A stretch of 64,000 bases of DNA from Kibdelosporangium banguiense (GCF_017876405.1 NZ_JAGINW010000001.1:3051203-3115202), one strand, 5' to 3'; counted from the stretch's first letter, positions 53,173-62,707 are shown. Notes: generated by a model not told the origin, from the letters alone. Numbers and translations: made by a program.

Positions 53173-53189
53173 CCGGCGCGACCGAGCCG
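53031..53189 (-). repeat. Dispersed intergenic repeat, copy B
   Basis: Reverse-complement homologue of copy A (10617-10773). It begins with the GTCCTCGCTTCGCTCGGACG side and ends with TTACGCACC complement and GACCGGCGCGACC. It carries the last ~45 codons and stop of the VanZ-like gene. About 80% similar to copy A at the ends, with an altered centre. Confidence 0.75.
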
Positions 53190-53247
53190 ATGAGAGTCCC
53201 ATCACCGGCGCGGGACCGTGTGCTGAACGGTTGATAACCTGCCGTAG

Positions 53248-54324
<1,077 letters not shown>

Positions 54325-54338
54325 GCCTCCGCGTTTCT

Positions 54339-54396
54339 GGATGCCCCCAATGCCAGATTGGGGGCATCCAACGTCCCCAATCTGGCATTGGGGGCA
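54339..54396. repeat. Tandem palindromes between mdh and the P450 gene
   Basis: GGATGCCCCCAAT pairs with ATTGGGGGCATCC (54339-54369), a 13-bp hairpin. The 22-base segment at 54342-54363 also recurs as an exact inverted copy at 54375-54396, so a second, larger 22-bp stem can form. Each unit is itself palindromic around GCCAG. It lies between convergent genes and could terminate both; the doubled structure is unusual. Confidence 0.85.
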
Positions 54397-54401
54397 CAGC
54401 T

Positions 54402-55583
54402 TCACCAGGCGACTGGCAGCTCGTGCACGCCGTAGATCGCCATGTCGTCGCGCATCGGCACTTGCTCGGCCGGCACTGCGAGCCGGAGCGTGGGGAACTC
54501 GCGCAGCAGGGTGTTGAAGCCGATCCGCATCTCGATGCGGGCCAGCTGCTGGCCCAGGCACTGGTGGATGCCGTGCCCGAACGCCACGTGCCCGGTCGGG
54601 GTTCCGTTGAGCGCCAGGCGATCCCCTTCGACGAACCGCATCGGGTCCCGGTTGGCGGCGGGCAGGTGGATGGCGATCGGCTCACCCGCCTTGATCAGGG
54701 TGCCGTCCAGTTCCACGTCCTCGATCGCGGTCCGGGTTGTTCCGAAGTGGACGATCGTGAGATAGCGCAGCAGCTCCTCCACGGCGTTGTCGGTCAGACC
54801 GGGATCCGATCGCAGCAACGCCAGCTGATCCGGATTGGTCAGCAATGTGAAAGTGCCCAGCGCCAACATGTTCGCGGTCGTCTCGTGCCCGGCGATGAGC
54901 AGCAGGAAGCCCATCGTGGAGATCTCCTCGTCGGACAGGTCGCTGCCGGTGGCCAGGCCACTGAGCATGTCGTCGCCCGGCCGGCTTCGCTTGCCGGGCA
55001 TCATGCCGAGCAGATAGTCCTCGATCGCCTTGATCGAAGCCTTGACCTCGTCGATCGAGCTGTTGAGGTTGAGCAGCCTGCTCGAGTCGTGCTGGAACTG
55101 CTCGCGGTCGGCGTACGGCACGCCGAGGATCTCGCAGATCACCAGCGACGGGATCGGCAACGCGAACTGCTGCACCAGGTCCACCGGCGGGCCATGCCTG
55201 CGCATGCGGTCGATGTGCTCGTTGGCGATCTCCTGGATCCGGGGGATCAGCTGGTTCATCCGCCGCACGGTGAACTGCCCGGTCAGCAGCCGCCGGTAGC
55301 GCGTGTGATCCGGCGCGTCCTGCGTGATGAACATGCCCGGTTTGGTGGGCTCGTCGTTGACGGCGTCGCGGATCGGCGACTTGCGGAGCTCGCCGCGAGC
55401 GCTGAACCGGGCGTCGGCCAGGACCGTGCGGGTCAGCTTGTGCGACGTGACCAGCCAGCCGGCTGAGCCGTCGGCGAAGGTGAGTCTGCTAAGCGGACCT
55501 CGCTCCTGCACTCCGGCTGGAGGATCCAGTCTGGTGGAGCGCTTGACGGGCAATCGCGGGGCGTCGGACAGGATCTCAGTCAT
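54402..55583 (-). CDS. Cytochrome P450
   Basis: 393 residues, soluble bacterial P450 of the CYP105/CYP107-like kind. I-helix AGHETT at 231-236, the ExxR motif with Glu270-Arg273 (ELLR), and heme loop FGHGIHQCLGQQLARIE with Cys342. No redox partner gene is adjacent. ATG at 55583 has AAGGAGAGG upstream; the frame extends 20 codons more without support. Substrate unknown. Precedes the two-component system on the same strand by a gap of about 56 bases, so it could be in the same transcript. Confidence 0.93.
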   Translation of the reverse strand: MTEILSDAPRLPVKRSTRLDPPAGVQERGPLSRLTFADGSAGWLVTSHKLTRTVLADARFSARGELRKSPIRDAVNDEPTKPGMFITQDAPDHTRYRRLLTGQFTVRRMNQLIPRIQEIANEHIDRMRRHGPPVDLVQQFALPIPSLVICEILGVPYADREQFQHDSSRLLNLNSSIDEVKASIKAIEDYLLGMMPGKRSRPGDDMLSGLATGSDLSDEEISTMGFLLLIAGHETTANMLALGTFTLLTNPDQLALLRSDPGLTDNAVEELLRYLTIVHFGTTRTAIEDVELDGTLIKAGEPIAIHLPAANRDPMRFVEGDRLALNGTPTGHVAFGHGIHQCLGQQLARIEMRIGFNTLLREFPTLRLAVPAEQVPMRDDMAIYGVHELPVAW

Positions 55584-55639
55584 CGCACCTCTCCTTGTCG
55601 TCCCTTTCGACGTAACCGCGCGAACCTGACCCGTTGCTG

Positions 55640-56911
55640 TCACGTACCTGACGAAGAGCTGACGGTGGGCAGGGAAACTGTGAATGTGGTGCCGGAATCG
55701 GGCGCGGTGGTCACGGCCACGTCGCCGCCGTGTGCTCTGACCACCGAATGAACGATGGCCAGGCCCAGGCCGGTACCGCTCTCGGATTTCTCGGCGCGGT
55801 AGAAGCGGTCGAAGATCTGGCCGGCGACCTCCGGAGCCATGCCTGGGCCCTCGTCGGCTACCGACAGCTGGCCCCGGCGCACGGTGACCGTCACTGCGGT
55901 TCCGGTGTGTTTCAACGCGTTGCTCACCAGGTTGCGGACGACTTGGCGCAGCAGGATCTCGTCGCCCTCGACGACGACTTCTCCAGGTGCCTCAAGGGTG
56001 ATCTGCCGGTCCGGCATGAGCACGGACATGTCCGCGACCACCTCGGCCGCGATCCCGCGCAGGTCCACCTGTTCCCGGCGCAGGGCCCGGTTGAGGTCCA
56101 GGCTGCTCAGCTCGAGCAGCTGGTCGACCAGGTCGTTCATCCGGTTGGCCTCCTGCTCGATCCGGCTGAGCGCCAGGCCGGCGAGCTCCGGCTTCCCGGA
56201 CACCCGATGCAGCTCGGCCCAGCCGCGGACTGTGGTCAACGGCGTGCGCAACTCGTGCGTGGCAGCGGCCACGAAGCTGAGCAGGCGCGTCTCGGCCGCG
56301 CGTTGTTCCTTGAGAGAACGGTTGAGCACGAGTGCGCCGAACATCGACACCGCGATCACCGCGGCCCCGGTCGCGATCAGCTCGAACACGAGCAACTGCT
56401 GCACCGCGTCCTCGCCCGGCGCGAGCGAGCCCGCGACGACCGCGGACCGGAACCGCACCGGCTCGGCGTAGCCGGGCAGCCTCATCGTGGCCTTGTCGCC
56501 GATGTCGAACCGCTGCACCCGGAATCGCGTGTCCGAAGAGGACACTGTGATCGGTTCGCCGGCCCAGCCTGCCGGGACCGGATCGGGGATCGACGGCGGG
56601 GTGATCGGCTCGCCGGTGAGCGAGTAGGGCTTGCTGCGCGTGAGAATCCGGCCGTCGTCGGCGACCACGGCCACGAAGAACCCTTCCGGCAGCTGCTGTT
56701 CGAGCGTGAGGCCGTCCACGACGATCGCGCGGCCGTTGATGATCGGCAGTGAGTGCTGCGCCTCGACCAGTGCACGGTCGACCCGGTCGGTCGCGTAGAC
56801 GTTCATCACGAACAGCGCAGCCAGGTCGATCACCACCATGCCCAGCACGGTCAGCGCCACCAGTCCGAGCAGCAGCCGCTTGCGGACGGCTCGAATTCCC
56901 TTGCGGGGCAT
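55640..56911 (-). CDS. Sensor histidine kinase
   Basis: 423 residues. Membrane helix 1 (LLLGLVALTVLGMVVIDLAALFVM), an extracellular region of about 130 residues with VQRFDIGDKATMRLPGY, helix 2 near 172-198, HisKA with His219 (ATHELRTPLTTVRGW), and the ATPase domain: N box LRQVVRNLVSNALKHT, G boxes VADEGPGMA, FDRFYRAEKSESGTGLGLAIV. The ATG overlaps the stop of the response-regulator gene by one base (TAATG). Pairs with that regulator; the stimulus is unknown. Confidence 0.93.
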   Translation of the reverse strand: MPRKGIRAVRKRLLLGLVALTVLGMVVIDLAALFVMNVYATDRVDRALVEAQHSLPIINGRAIVVDGLTLEQQLPEGFFVAVVADDGRILTRSKPYSLTGEPITPPSIPDPVPAGWAGEPITVSSSDTRFRVQRFDIGDKATMRLPGYAEPVRFRSAVVAGSLAPGEDAVQQLLVFELIATGAAVIAVSMFGALVLNRSLKEQRAAETRLLSFVAAATHELRTPLTTVRGWAELHRVSGKPELAGLALSRIEQEANRMNDLVDQLLELSSLDLNRALRREQVDLRGIAAEVVADMSVLMPDRQITLEAPGEVVVEGDEILLRQVVRNLVSNALKHTGTAVTVTVRRGQLSVADEGPGMAPEVAGQIFDRFYRAEKSESGTGLGLAIVHSVVRAHGGDVAVTTAPDSGTTFTVSLPTVSSSSGT

Positions 56912-57594
56912 TAGTTCTCGACGATCCGGTAGCCGAAGCCGCGAACGGTGTGGATCAACGGGCGGCGGCCGGCGTCGAGCTTGTGCCGCAGCCGGGAGAC
57001 GAGCTTCTCGACCACGCCCTCGCCGAAATCGTGCTGCCAGACGTGCTGCAGGATCTGCTCCTTGGTCATCACCTGGCCCGCGTTGAGCATCAGGTACCGC
57101 AGCAGTTTGTACTCGGTGGGCGTCAGTTCGACCGGTTCACCGGCCCGGGTGACCTGGAACTTGCTCTCGTCGAGCATCAGGTCGGCACTGCGCAGGACCT
57201 GCTCGTCGGTACGGCCGGACCTGCGCAACAGGGCATGCACCCGGGCGAGTAGTTCCAGGACATGGAAGGGCTTGGTGACGTAGTCGTCGCCGCCGATGCC
57301 GAGCCCGGTCACAGTGTCCTCAATGGAGCTGCGCGCGGTCAGGAACAGCACCGGAGGGGAGTGCCCGCGCTCGGCCAGCCTGCGGCACACCGTGAAACCG
57401 TCCATGTCCGGGAGCATCACATCCAGGATCACCAAGTCCGGCCGCCCGGTCTCGACGGCGTTCAGTGCCGCGCGACCCGTTTGCACGGTCGAAACGCGGT
57501 AGCCGGCGAGGTCGAGCGTGGTGGACAACAGTTCGGTGATTCCAGGTTCGTCGTCGACCACGAGCAGGTGCTGACCGTCCCCCGTATGTTGCAC
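56911..57594 (-). CDS. OmpR/PhoB-family response regulator
   Basis: 227 residues. Receiver domain: HLLVVDDEPGITELL, phosphoacceptor Asp58 in LVILDVMLPDMDG, Thr in FLTARS, Lys in VTKPF. A winged-helix output follows (RAGEPVELTPTEYKLLRYLMLNAGQVMTKEQILQHVWQHDF and RRPLIHTVRGFGYRIVE). GTG at 57594 with AAGGAGG eight bases upstream. First gene of the two-component operon, divergent from the inositol-phosphatase-like gene. Confidence 0.94.
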   Translation of the reverse strand: MQHTGDGQHLLVVDDEPGITELLSTTLDLAGYRVSTVQTGRAALNAVETGRPDLVILDVMLPDMDGFTVCRRLAERGHSPPVLFLTARSSIEDTVTGLGIGGDDYVTKPFHVLELLARVHALLRRSGRTDEQVLRSADLMLDESKFQVTRAGEPVELTPTEYKLLRYLMLNAGQVMTKEQILQHVWQHDFGEGVVEKLVSRLRHKLDAGRRPLIHTVRGFGYRIVEN

Positions 57595-57644
57595 AGCGCC
57601 TCCTTATGATTACGCAACGAAGAGATGGCCATTCGCGTTCCCAC

Positions 57645-57680
57645 TTGGCTGAGTCGAGAAACCGCTCGTACCGTGCATGT
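57645..57680 (+). promoter_or_regulatory. Leaderless promoter of the inositol-phosphatase gene
   Basis: TTGGCT (57645-57650), an 18-base spacer, TACCGT (57669-57674), then six bases to the ATG at 57681. There is no Shine-Dalgarno. It is typical of actinobacterial leaderless genes. Confidence 0.55.
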
Positions 57681-58502
57681 ATGTCGATGATCACCTGGCC
57701 GGTGCCCACGCCCGACCTGCCTGACGGCGTCCACGCCCCACTAGCCGACGCTGCCCGTGCCGCCGCCGCGGCCTACGGCGTCGCCCGCGCCCAGTACGCC
57801 CGCAAAGAGCTGGCCGAGGTCGTCGACACGGGCGCCGACGGCACCCCGACGATGCGCGTCGACGCATTGGTGGAGGGCGCGATCCTCGAATCAGTGTCAC
57901 GCAATCGAGTGAACCTCCTGAGCGAGGAAGTCGGCTTCGTCGACCACGGCTCAGCCATAACCCTGGTCATCGACCCCATGGACGGTTCCGCGAACGCAGC
58001 GATGGGCGTCCCTCTGTCCTGCTTCGCGGGCGCCGTCGTCCGCGACGGCGTAGCAACAGAGGCGTTGACCCTCTGGCTCGACACCGGCCGCACCTGGTGG
58101 GCATTGGCCGACGAGCCCACGCCCTACCGCACCACCGGACGAACCACAGTGGACGGATCATCCATAGCGATGTTGCGGCCCAAGGACAACAGCATGTCCT
58201 CATGGCTGCGCGTAGCCAACCGGGTAGACCGCGTACGCGTCCTCTCCACAACCTGCCTCGAGGCCGCACTCGTCGCCGAGGGCTCGATGGACGCATTCGT
58301 CGACCCCGGATCAGACACCCACCGAATCATGGACCTCGCCGCCGCCATGGTCACATTGCCCTCAGCAGGCGGCGTGGTGCTGGACGCCCGGGGTAGACCC
58401 CTCGAGTTCGACCTCGACCTGTCCCGACGCTGGTCCGGCATCGCGGCCGCAACCCGCCACCTGGCCGACAAACTGGCCGAGATAGTCACCGAAGCCGGCT
58501 GA
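57681..58502 (+). CDS. Inositol-monophosphatase-family phosphatase
   Basis: 273 residues. Metal-binding motifs: LLSEEVGFVD (E-E), VIDPMDGSANAAMGVPLSCFAGAVV (D-P-x-D-G-(S/T)-x-N) and HRIMDLAAAMVTLPSAGGVVLDARG. It belongs to the FIG/IMPase superfamily (inositol-1-phosphate, fructose-1,6-bisphosphate or similar). Substrate is not resolvable by motif. ATG at 57681 preferred (MSMITWPVP); the frame extends to 57606. Confidence 0.88.
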   Translation: MSMITWPVPTPDLPDGVHAPLADAARAAAAAYGVARAQYARKELAEVVDTGADGTPTMRVDALVEGAILESVSRNRVNLLSEEVGFVDHGSAITLVIDPMDGSANAAMGVPLSCFAGAVVRDGVATEALTLWLDTGRTWWALADEPTPYRTTGRTTVDGSSIAMLRPKDNSMSSWLRVANRVDRVRVLSTTCLEAALVAEGSMDAFVDPGSDTHRIMDLAAAMVTLPSAGGVVLDARGRPLEFDLDLSRRWSGIAAATRHLADKLAEIVTEAG

Positions 58503-58926
58503 CATCATCCCGGCCCGCCGCTCCAGCCCCACCGGAGGCCGACGAACGACTATGCGGACTTGAGGATCCGTTGGCCCTGCTCACGGGATGATGCTTGATC
58601 AACGATGTGTCTACTCGACCGACCGGCTCGTGTTCATAGCGTGCATGTGACGCGGTGCGTCCCCATACGGAGTGCGATGTCAGATGCCACCCTCTACACG
58701 CGTTACAGCGATATCCCCGGATTTCGCGGCGAGAGGGTTCTGTATTGGCGAGCTGGGCGGCCAACCGGGCGTGCTTTGTCGCCCGAAGTGCAAGTTTTAC
58801 ATCTTTGCGCTCGCCCAGGCGACGTTTGCCCGTCGTCGGGCAAATCGGAAACCGATGTATTTTTCTGCGTATCGGTTTAGTGCTCTTCCTGACATGATGA
58901 AGCCGTGAATGGGTTCGGCGTGGCAT
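58486..58926 (-). CDS. Zinc-ribbon-type small protein
   Basis: 146 residues. The core CPTTGKRRLGERKDVKLALRATKHARLAAQLANTEPSRREIRGYRCNACRGWHLTSH has two Cys clusters (C-P-x2-G-K ... C-x2-C-x-G-W-H-L-T-S), the arrangement of a small zinc-ribbon protein I recall from actinobacterial accessory regions and phages. The first and last parts (SHSVWGRT onward) look weakly conserved; the 3' end overlaps the inositol-phosphatase gene by 17 bases on the opposite strand. The start (ATG 58926) is the first in frame. Function unknown; nucleic-acid binding is plausible. Confidence 0.6.
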   Translation of the reverse strand: MPRRTHSRLHHVRKSTKPIRRKIHRFPICPTTGKRRLGERKDVKLALRATKHARLAAQLANTEPSRREIRGYRCNACRGWHLTSHSVWGRTASHARYEHEPVGRVDTSLIKHHPVSRANGSSSPHSRSSASGGAGAAGRDDVSRLR

Positions 58927-59172
58927 AGGCTTTGCTACCTCTGATAGCTGTGTGAGTGACGACTGTTCACATCTGAAGTGAAGAAGTCACTATGAACCAA
59001 GGCGATCTCGCGAGTGGGTCACCAATCTCGAACCGTGTGACGCCTGTGGGAACAGCATGGAGTGGCATTGCCTGACGGTGCCAGCCAGTCGGTACGATTT
59101 GGGATCTCAAAGATTTCTCAGCGCTTTCAACAGCGGAAACGCGATTCCCAGGGACGGAAAGGGGAACCGGGG

Positions 59173-59874
59173 ATGTCAACTGGGCGGCTGCGGGCTGAAC
59201 CGATGAAACGTTACCTCGAGATGCTGAAAGATGTTCGTGACCGAACCGGGTCGGCCACGCTCAAGGACCTGGAACGGGCGGGGATCGGTTCGAGATCTAC
59301 GTTATCTCGCATTTTTCGAGGTGAGAAGCGTGCGCCCGATGACGTCTTGAAAGCACTGTGTGGATCCGCGAGAGTCGGAGGTGCTGTACTGGACTTGCTC
59401 AAGAATCTGCGAGACGAGGCCTTCGACTCCGATGGCCGGGCAGCGGAAGACGTGAACGAGGTCCGTGACGTCTCCACGGATGAGGCAGTCGAGACGCAGG
59501 GTGCGGACCGGCATCACGAGTTCACCACTTTGGGAACCAGGTCGGTGAATAGTCGCCTGTTCGGTCGCGGACGTGGTCGATGGGTCCTTGCGGCAGCCGT
59601 GGGAATCGCTGTCGCGACAATCCTCATCGTTCAGCCGTGGAGCAGTTCGTCGTCGTCGTCGGACTGTGATAGATATGAGGTAACCGTCCGGGGCAATATC
59701 GTCAACGATGCCGGAAAGGATATCGGTGAGGTATTTCCCAAAGACGTGTTTATCGTTGATCGTTCTCCAGGATATCCACCGCTCCGATACCGCTACTATG
59801 GAACGGTGGAGAACCGAGGTGTTTCTGGATATGTACTCCAGAACAAGCTGGACCCCCTGGGGTCGTGCACCTAG
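59173..59874 (+). CDS. Membrane-anchored HTH protein with outer SH3-like domain
   Basis: 233 residues. N-terminal helix-turn-helix-like part (MKRYLEMLKDVRDRTGSATLKDLERAGIGSRSTLSRIFRGEKRAPDDVLKALC), an acidic linker, one membrane helix (GRWVLAAAVGIAVATILIVQPW), a Ser run, and a C-terminal domain with two Cys at its ends (SDCDRYEVTV ... LGSC) and a RYRYYGTVENRGVSGYVLQNKLDP strand pattern like bacterial SH3 domains. ATG at 59173 has GGAAAGGGG upstream. The third-position GC is lower than in the core block. Topology suggests a sensor that carries an intracellular DNA- or protein-binding domain. Confidence 0.72.
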   Translation: MSTGRLRAEPMKRYLEMLKDVRDRTGSATLKDLERAGIGSRSTLSRIFRGEKRAPDDVLKALCGSARVGGAVLDLLKNLRDEAFDSDGRAAEDVNEVRDVSTDEAVETQGADRHHEFTTLGTRSVNSRLFGRGRGRWVLAAAVGIAVATILIVQPWSSSSSSSDCDRYEVTVRGNIVNDAGKDIGEVFPKDVFIVDRSPGYPPLRYRYYGTVENRGVSGYVLQNKLDPLGSCT

Positions 59875-59941
59875 CCGATCCGGGGCATGATCGACTGCGT
59901 CTGCATCGCTCCCAGGGGCACGGCGTGCCAGGATGTCGGGC

Positions 59942-60049
59942 ATGACGCGGAAGTTGCACCTGGCTGGGGAGCTTGAGGCTGATGCGCTGCTGGCCAAGGA
60001 GCCGTTGGCGTTGCTGATCGGGATGCTGCTTGATCAGCACATTCAGTAA
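59942..60049 (+). pseudogene. Truncated 5' copy of the HhH-GPD repair gene (copy 1)
   Basis: 35 codons, MTRKLHLAGELEADALLAKE then PLALLIGMLLDQHIQ and stop, match the first 33 residues of the intact protein at 61883 (MPHELHLTGDSEADQLLSKD, then PFALLTGMLLDQQI). The preceding GCCAGGATG with seven bases to ATG is also shared with the intact gene. It stops just where the intact protein continues with DQQIAMEIAF. Confidence 0.7.
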
Positions 60050-60214
60050 CCATGTGGTTCTGGCAAGGTGATTCTACCAGGAAATGCCCCATGGGTGCGT
60101 CTATCTTCGCAGGTCAGACGACATTTTCTAGTTAGATGATTACGGTCGAGCAACCTGACGCAGGGGCACGACAACTCAGTGCTATGGGCCTACATCCGTG
60201 CCAGGATGACAGTC

Positions 60215-60300
60215 ATACCGCATGCAATTCATCTAACCGGTGACGCCGACGCCGACCGATTACTTGGTCGCAACCCAGTCATAGCTCCTGTTCAGGTAAT
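60215..60300 (+). pseudogene. Decayed 5' copy of the HhH-GPD repair gene (copy 2)
   Basis: The frame reads IPHAIHLTGDADADRLLGRN then PVIAPVQVI. The start codon has changed ATG to ATA (60215-60217), preceded by the same GCCAGGATG at 60198-60210 region. Similarity ends where the WD40 gene's 3' end begins, so an insertion or recombination joined them. Confidence 0.65.
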
Positions 60301-61604
60301 CATGCAGCCGACCAGATTCGCACCGTTTTGTCGAAACTGCAGCTGGCCAGCGTTTTGCCGTCAGGGCTGTACGCGAGCGAGGTGATCGCATTGTCGTGCC
60401 CATAAAGCATTGCCACTTCAGTTCTAGTCTCAACGTCGAATATCCGCACGACACATTTACCTTCCGACTGCTCAACGCACGCGATCCGGCGGCTGTCAGG
60501 ACTGAATACTGGGGAACTCGCCGATGGATGGACACCGCTGTCGATGTCACTTGCAGTTGCGCTCGACACACGCCAGAGCTTGAAACCGCCGGGGCTCATC
60601 GTATAGCCGACCATTGTCTCATTAGGACTGATTGTGATGTAGGCGGCGGTGTTCCCGATTTCGGTGTCGTTGATCGCTGCGACCTGCTGGCGAGAGGCAA
60701 CATCCCACAACCTGACCGTATTATCCGAACTAATGCTTGCGAGGAACCTAGCGTTCTTACTGAAAGCGACATCGGCGACATTGCCGCTGTGGCCAACGAA
60801 CGTGCCGACCTGTTTGCGCGTCTTGATATCCCACAGCGCGATGGTCTTCTGCGCCCCGGCGACTGCCAGTAGCGTGCCATCCGAGCTAAAGGCACACTTG
60901 TTGTGCTGACCTTGCAGCTGGATCGCTCCCAAGCGATTCCCGGCGGACAGATCCCAGAAGGCAGCCCGCTCCCCCAAGCCAGCCGTCCAGCCAACACTTG
61001 CCATGATCGTCCTGCCATCAGGGCTAAAATTCAGATCAGCGAGCCCGCCGCCAGGTTCTCCTAACGCAAGCGTCGATCGGATGGAGCCCGATTCGACATC
61101 CCAGATCCGAATCGTCTTGTCCATACATCCGCTGGCGACAGTCCGGCCATCAGGGCTAAATATCACAGAGAACAACACATCAGAATGTCCTGTAAGCACC
61201 TTGATCGAGTCATCTCGCTTGTGGCTCACAACTAACCAAGAAGCAACACCGCCGACACCAAGCGACGTCGCAGCCAGCAGCAAGGTCCGTCTCTGAAATC
61301 GACGACGATAGGGCCGAGATTCCATAGGCCTTTGGACAGCAGGCAGCCGCGCTGGAGCTACCACGGCAGCCGCTGTCTTCGCTGCACGAATCGAGTTGCT
61401 GTCAGCGCGAGTCATTGCTGGCGCGTCACTCGAGGCATGTGACTTCTTTCCACGCAATAGATCCACTGCCCATGTCTCTATGGCCAGGCCGATGACATAC
61501 GTCACGAAACCACCCACACCAGCTGTAAGTGGATCTTTCACTAGCCACCAAATGAAGAGGCTAACCAGGGCGCCGGAGGCGTAAACGACGCGCTGCCTAT
61601 TCAT
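60300..61604 (-). CDS. Membrane-anchored WD40-repeat protein
   Basis: 434 residues. The N-terminus has hydrophobic segments (VVYASGALVSLFIWWLV, GGFVTYVIGLAIETWAV) and a third (RRTLLLAATSLGVGGVASWLVVS), then a beta-propeller with about six or seven WD-like repeats: VIFSPDGRTVASGCMDKTIRIWDVES, LNFSPDGRTIMASV, CAFSSDGTLLAVAGAQKTIALWDIK, VAFSKNARFLASISSDNTVRLWDVAS, and LAYSPDGKTLASCSFDKTVRIW at the C-terminus. ATG at 61604 has AAGGA nine bases upstream. The propeller probably acts as a scaffold. No protease, kinase or NTPase domain is visible. Confidence 0.85.
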   Translation of the reverse strand: MNRQRVVYASGALVSLFIWWLVKDPLTAGVGGFVTYVIGLAIETWAVDLLRGKKSHASSDAPAMTRADSNSIRAAKTAAAVVAPARLPAVQRPMESRPYRRRFQRRTLLLAATSLGVGGVASWLVVSHKRDDSIKVLTGHSDVLFSVIFSPDGRTVASGCMDKTIRIWDVESGSIRSTLALGEPGGGLADLNFSPDGRTIMASVGWTAGLGERAAFWDLSAGNRLGAIQLQGQHNKCAFSSDGTLLAVAGAQKTIALWDIKTRKQVGTFVGHSGNVADVAFSKNARFLASISSDNTVRLWDVASRQQVAAINDTEIGNTAAYITISPNETMVGYTMSPGGFKLWRVSSATASDIDSGVHPSASSPVFSPDSRRIACVEQSEGKCVVRIFDVETRTEVAMLYGHDNAITSLAYSPDGKTLASCSFDKTVRIWSAA

Positions 61605-61785
61605 CTTTGCAGTCCTTTTCCTCGCCACGCTGGACAGCGTCCTCGGCCAATGTCACGGTATCGCCGGACGAGCCAGCACAGTTACAGGACTTCACCGACC
61701 CGTATTGAACGGCCTCGCCGCCCGCCACAAGTGGAGGAATTCTTCGCAGCACGCCACGCTCACAGGACCCTTCATGGACGGCCAA
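61597..61785 (-). CDS. Small ORF overlapping the WD40 gene start
   Basis: 62 codons ending GEEKDCKDE, whose stop lies eight bases inside the WD40 coding region. This tight overlap and same strand suggest translational coupling, but the sequence has no recognisable family and could be spurious. It contains an SVKSCNCAGS Cys pair. Confidence 0.3.
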   Translation of the reverse strand: MAVHEGSCERGVLRRIPPLVAGGEAVQYGSVKSCNCAGSSGDTVTLAEDAVQRGEEKDCKDE

Positions 61786-61882
61786 TCGGCCGAAGCCTCG
61801 ATGTTCACGGCGTGCTTACCAGGATCGTGCTGCCGCGCAGCAGCCAGCGCACCGCGGCCATACACATGCCAGGATGGTCGCC

Positions 61883-62455
61883 ATGCCGCACGAACTTCAC
61901 CTGACCGGCGACTCAGAGGCCGACCAGCTGCTCAGTAAGGATCCGTTCGCCCTGCTTACAGGCATGCTTCTTGATCAACAGATCGCGATGGAGATTGCCT
62001 TCATTGGTCCGAAGAAGATCTCAGACCGTATGGGTGGATTCAGCGTTACCAAGATCGCCGAGACCAAGCTTGACGAGTTCGTCGAGCTGTGCGTGACCAA
62101 GCCAGCGATCCACCGTTACGGCGGCTCTATGGGCCGCCGGGTACATGCGCTTGCGCAGTACATCGTCGAGCACTACGACGGCAAGACCGACAAGATCTGG
62201 AAGCAGGACAAGCCCGATGGTGCCGAGGTGCTGAAGCGGCTCAAAGCACTTCCTGGCTACGGCGAGCAGAAGGCGAAAATCTTCCTCGCGCTACTCGGTA
62301 AGCAACTCGGTGTACGTCCAGCGGGCTGGCGTGAGGCCGCTGGCGCCTACGGGGAGGAGGACTCACGGCGCTCAATTGCCGATGTCACCAGTTCAGAGTC
62401 GCTTGCCGAGGTCCGCAGTTTCAAGAAAGCCGCGAAGGCCGTAGCGAAGGGGTGA
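61883..62455 (+). CDS. HhH-GPD-type base excision DNA repair protein (intact copy)
   Basis: 190 residues of the HhH-GPD superfamily with short length. MPHELHLTGDSEADQLLSKD start, GMLLDQQIAMEIAFIGPKKISDRMGG (glycosylase helix), and the helix-hairpin-helix LKRLKALPGYGEQKAKIFLALLGKQLG. The usual catalytic Lys/Asp pattern is not complete, so activity on damaged bases is unproven. Start at 61883 is chosen because CAGGAT seven bases upstream matches the -10 of both broken copies, implying a leaderless mRNA; MVA could be added from 61874. Confidence 0.82.
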   Translation: MPHELHLTGDSEADQLLSKDPFALLTGMLLDQQIAMEIAFIGPKKISDRMGGFSVTKIAETKLDEFVELCVTKPAIHRYGGSMGRRVHALAQYIVEHYDGKTDKIWKQDKPDGAEVLKRLKALPGYGEQKAKIFLALLGKQLGVRPAGWREAAGAYGEEDSRRSIADVTSSESLAEVRSFKKAAKAVAKG

Positions 62456-62594
62456 AGGCGGGCATAAGTGTTTCCCACTAACCCGCAGTGCTCGTCTGAC
62501 GGTGCCTTCGAGCGGGCCTTTCATGAAGCGTGCGGCCGAGAACCTTACCTTCTGACGGCCAAGACGAACAGATAGTGATCCGCTGTCCTAGGCA

Positions 62595-62707
62595 CAATGC
62601 CGGTCGTTTAGGTGTCCGGAACCGCGATTATTGATCTTGATCGGGCCTGTTTCCGCTGGTGACCATTCACGAAGTTGATCTTGGTTCGACTTAACCGACC
62701 GGCATTG
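62595..62707. mobile_element. MITE-like element with 10-bp target duplication
   Basis: The 113-bp element has inverted ends CAATGCCGGTCGTTTAGG (left) and, complemented, CAATGCCGGTCGGTTAAG (right), differing at a few positions. Direct repeats GTCCTAGGCA flank it at 62585-62594 and 62708-62717. Between are short A/T-richer segments and no ORF. So it looks like a non-autonomous transposable element inserted next to the helicase gene. It fills most of the 290-base gap between the HhH-GPD gene and the helicase; nothing else is visible in that gap. Confidence 0.8.
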
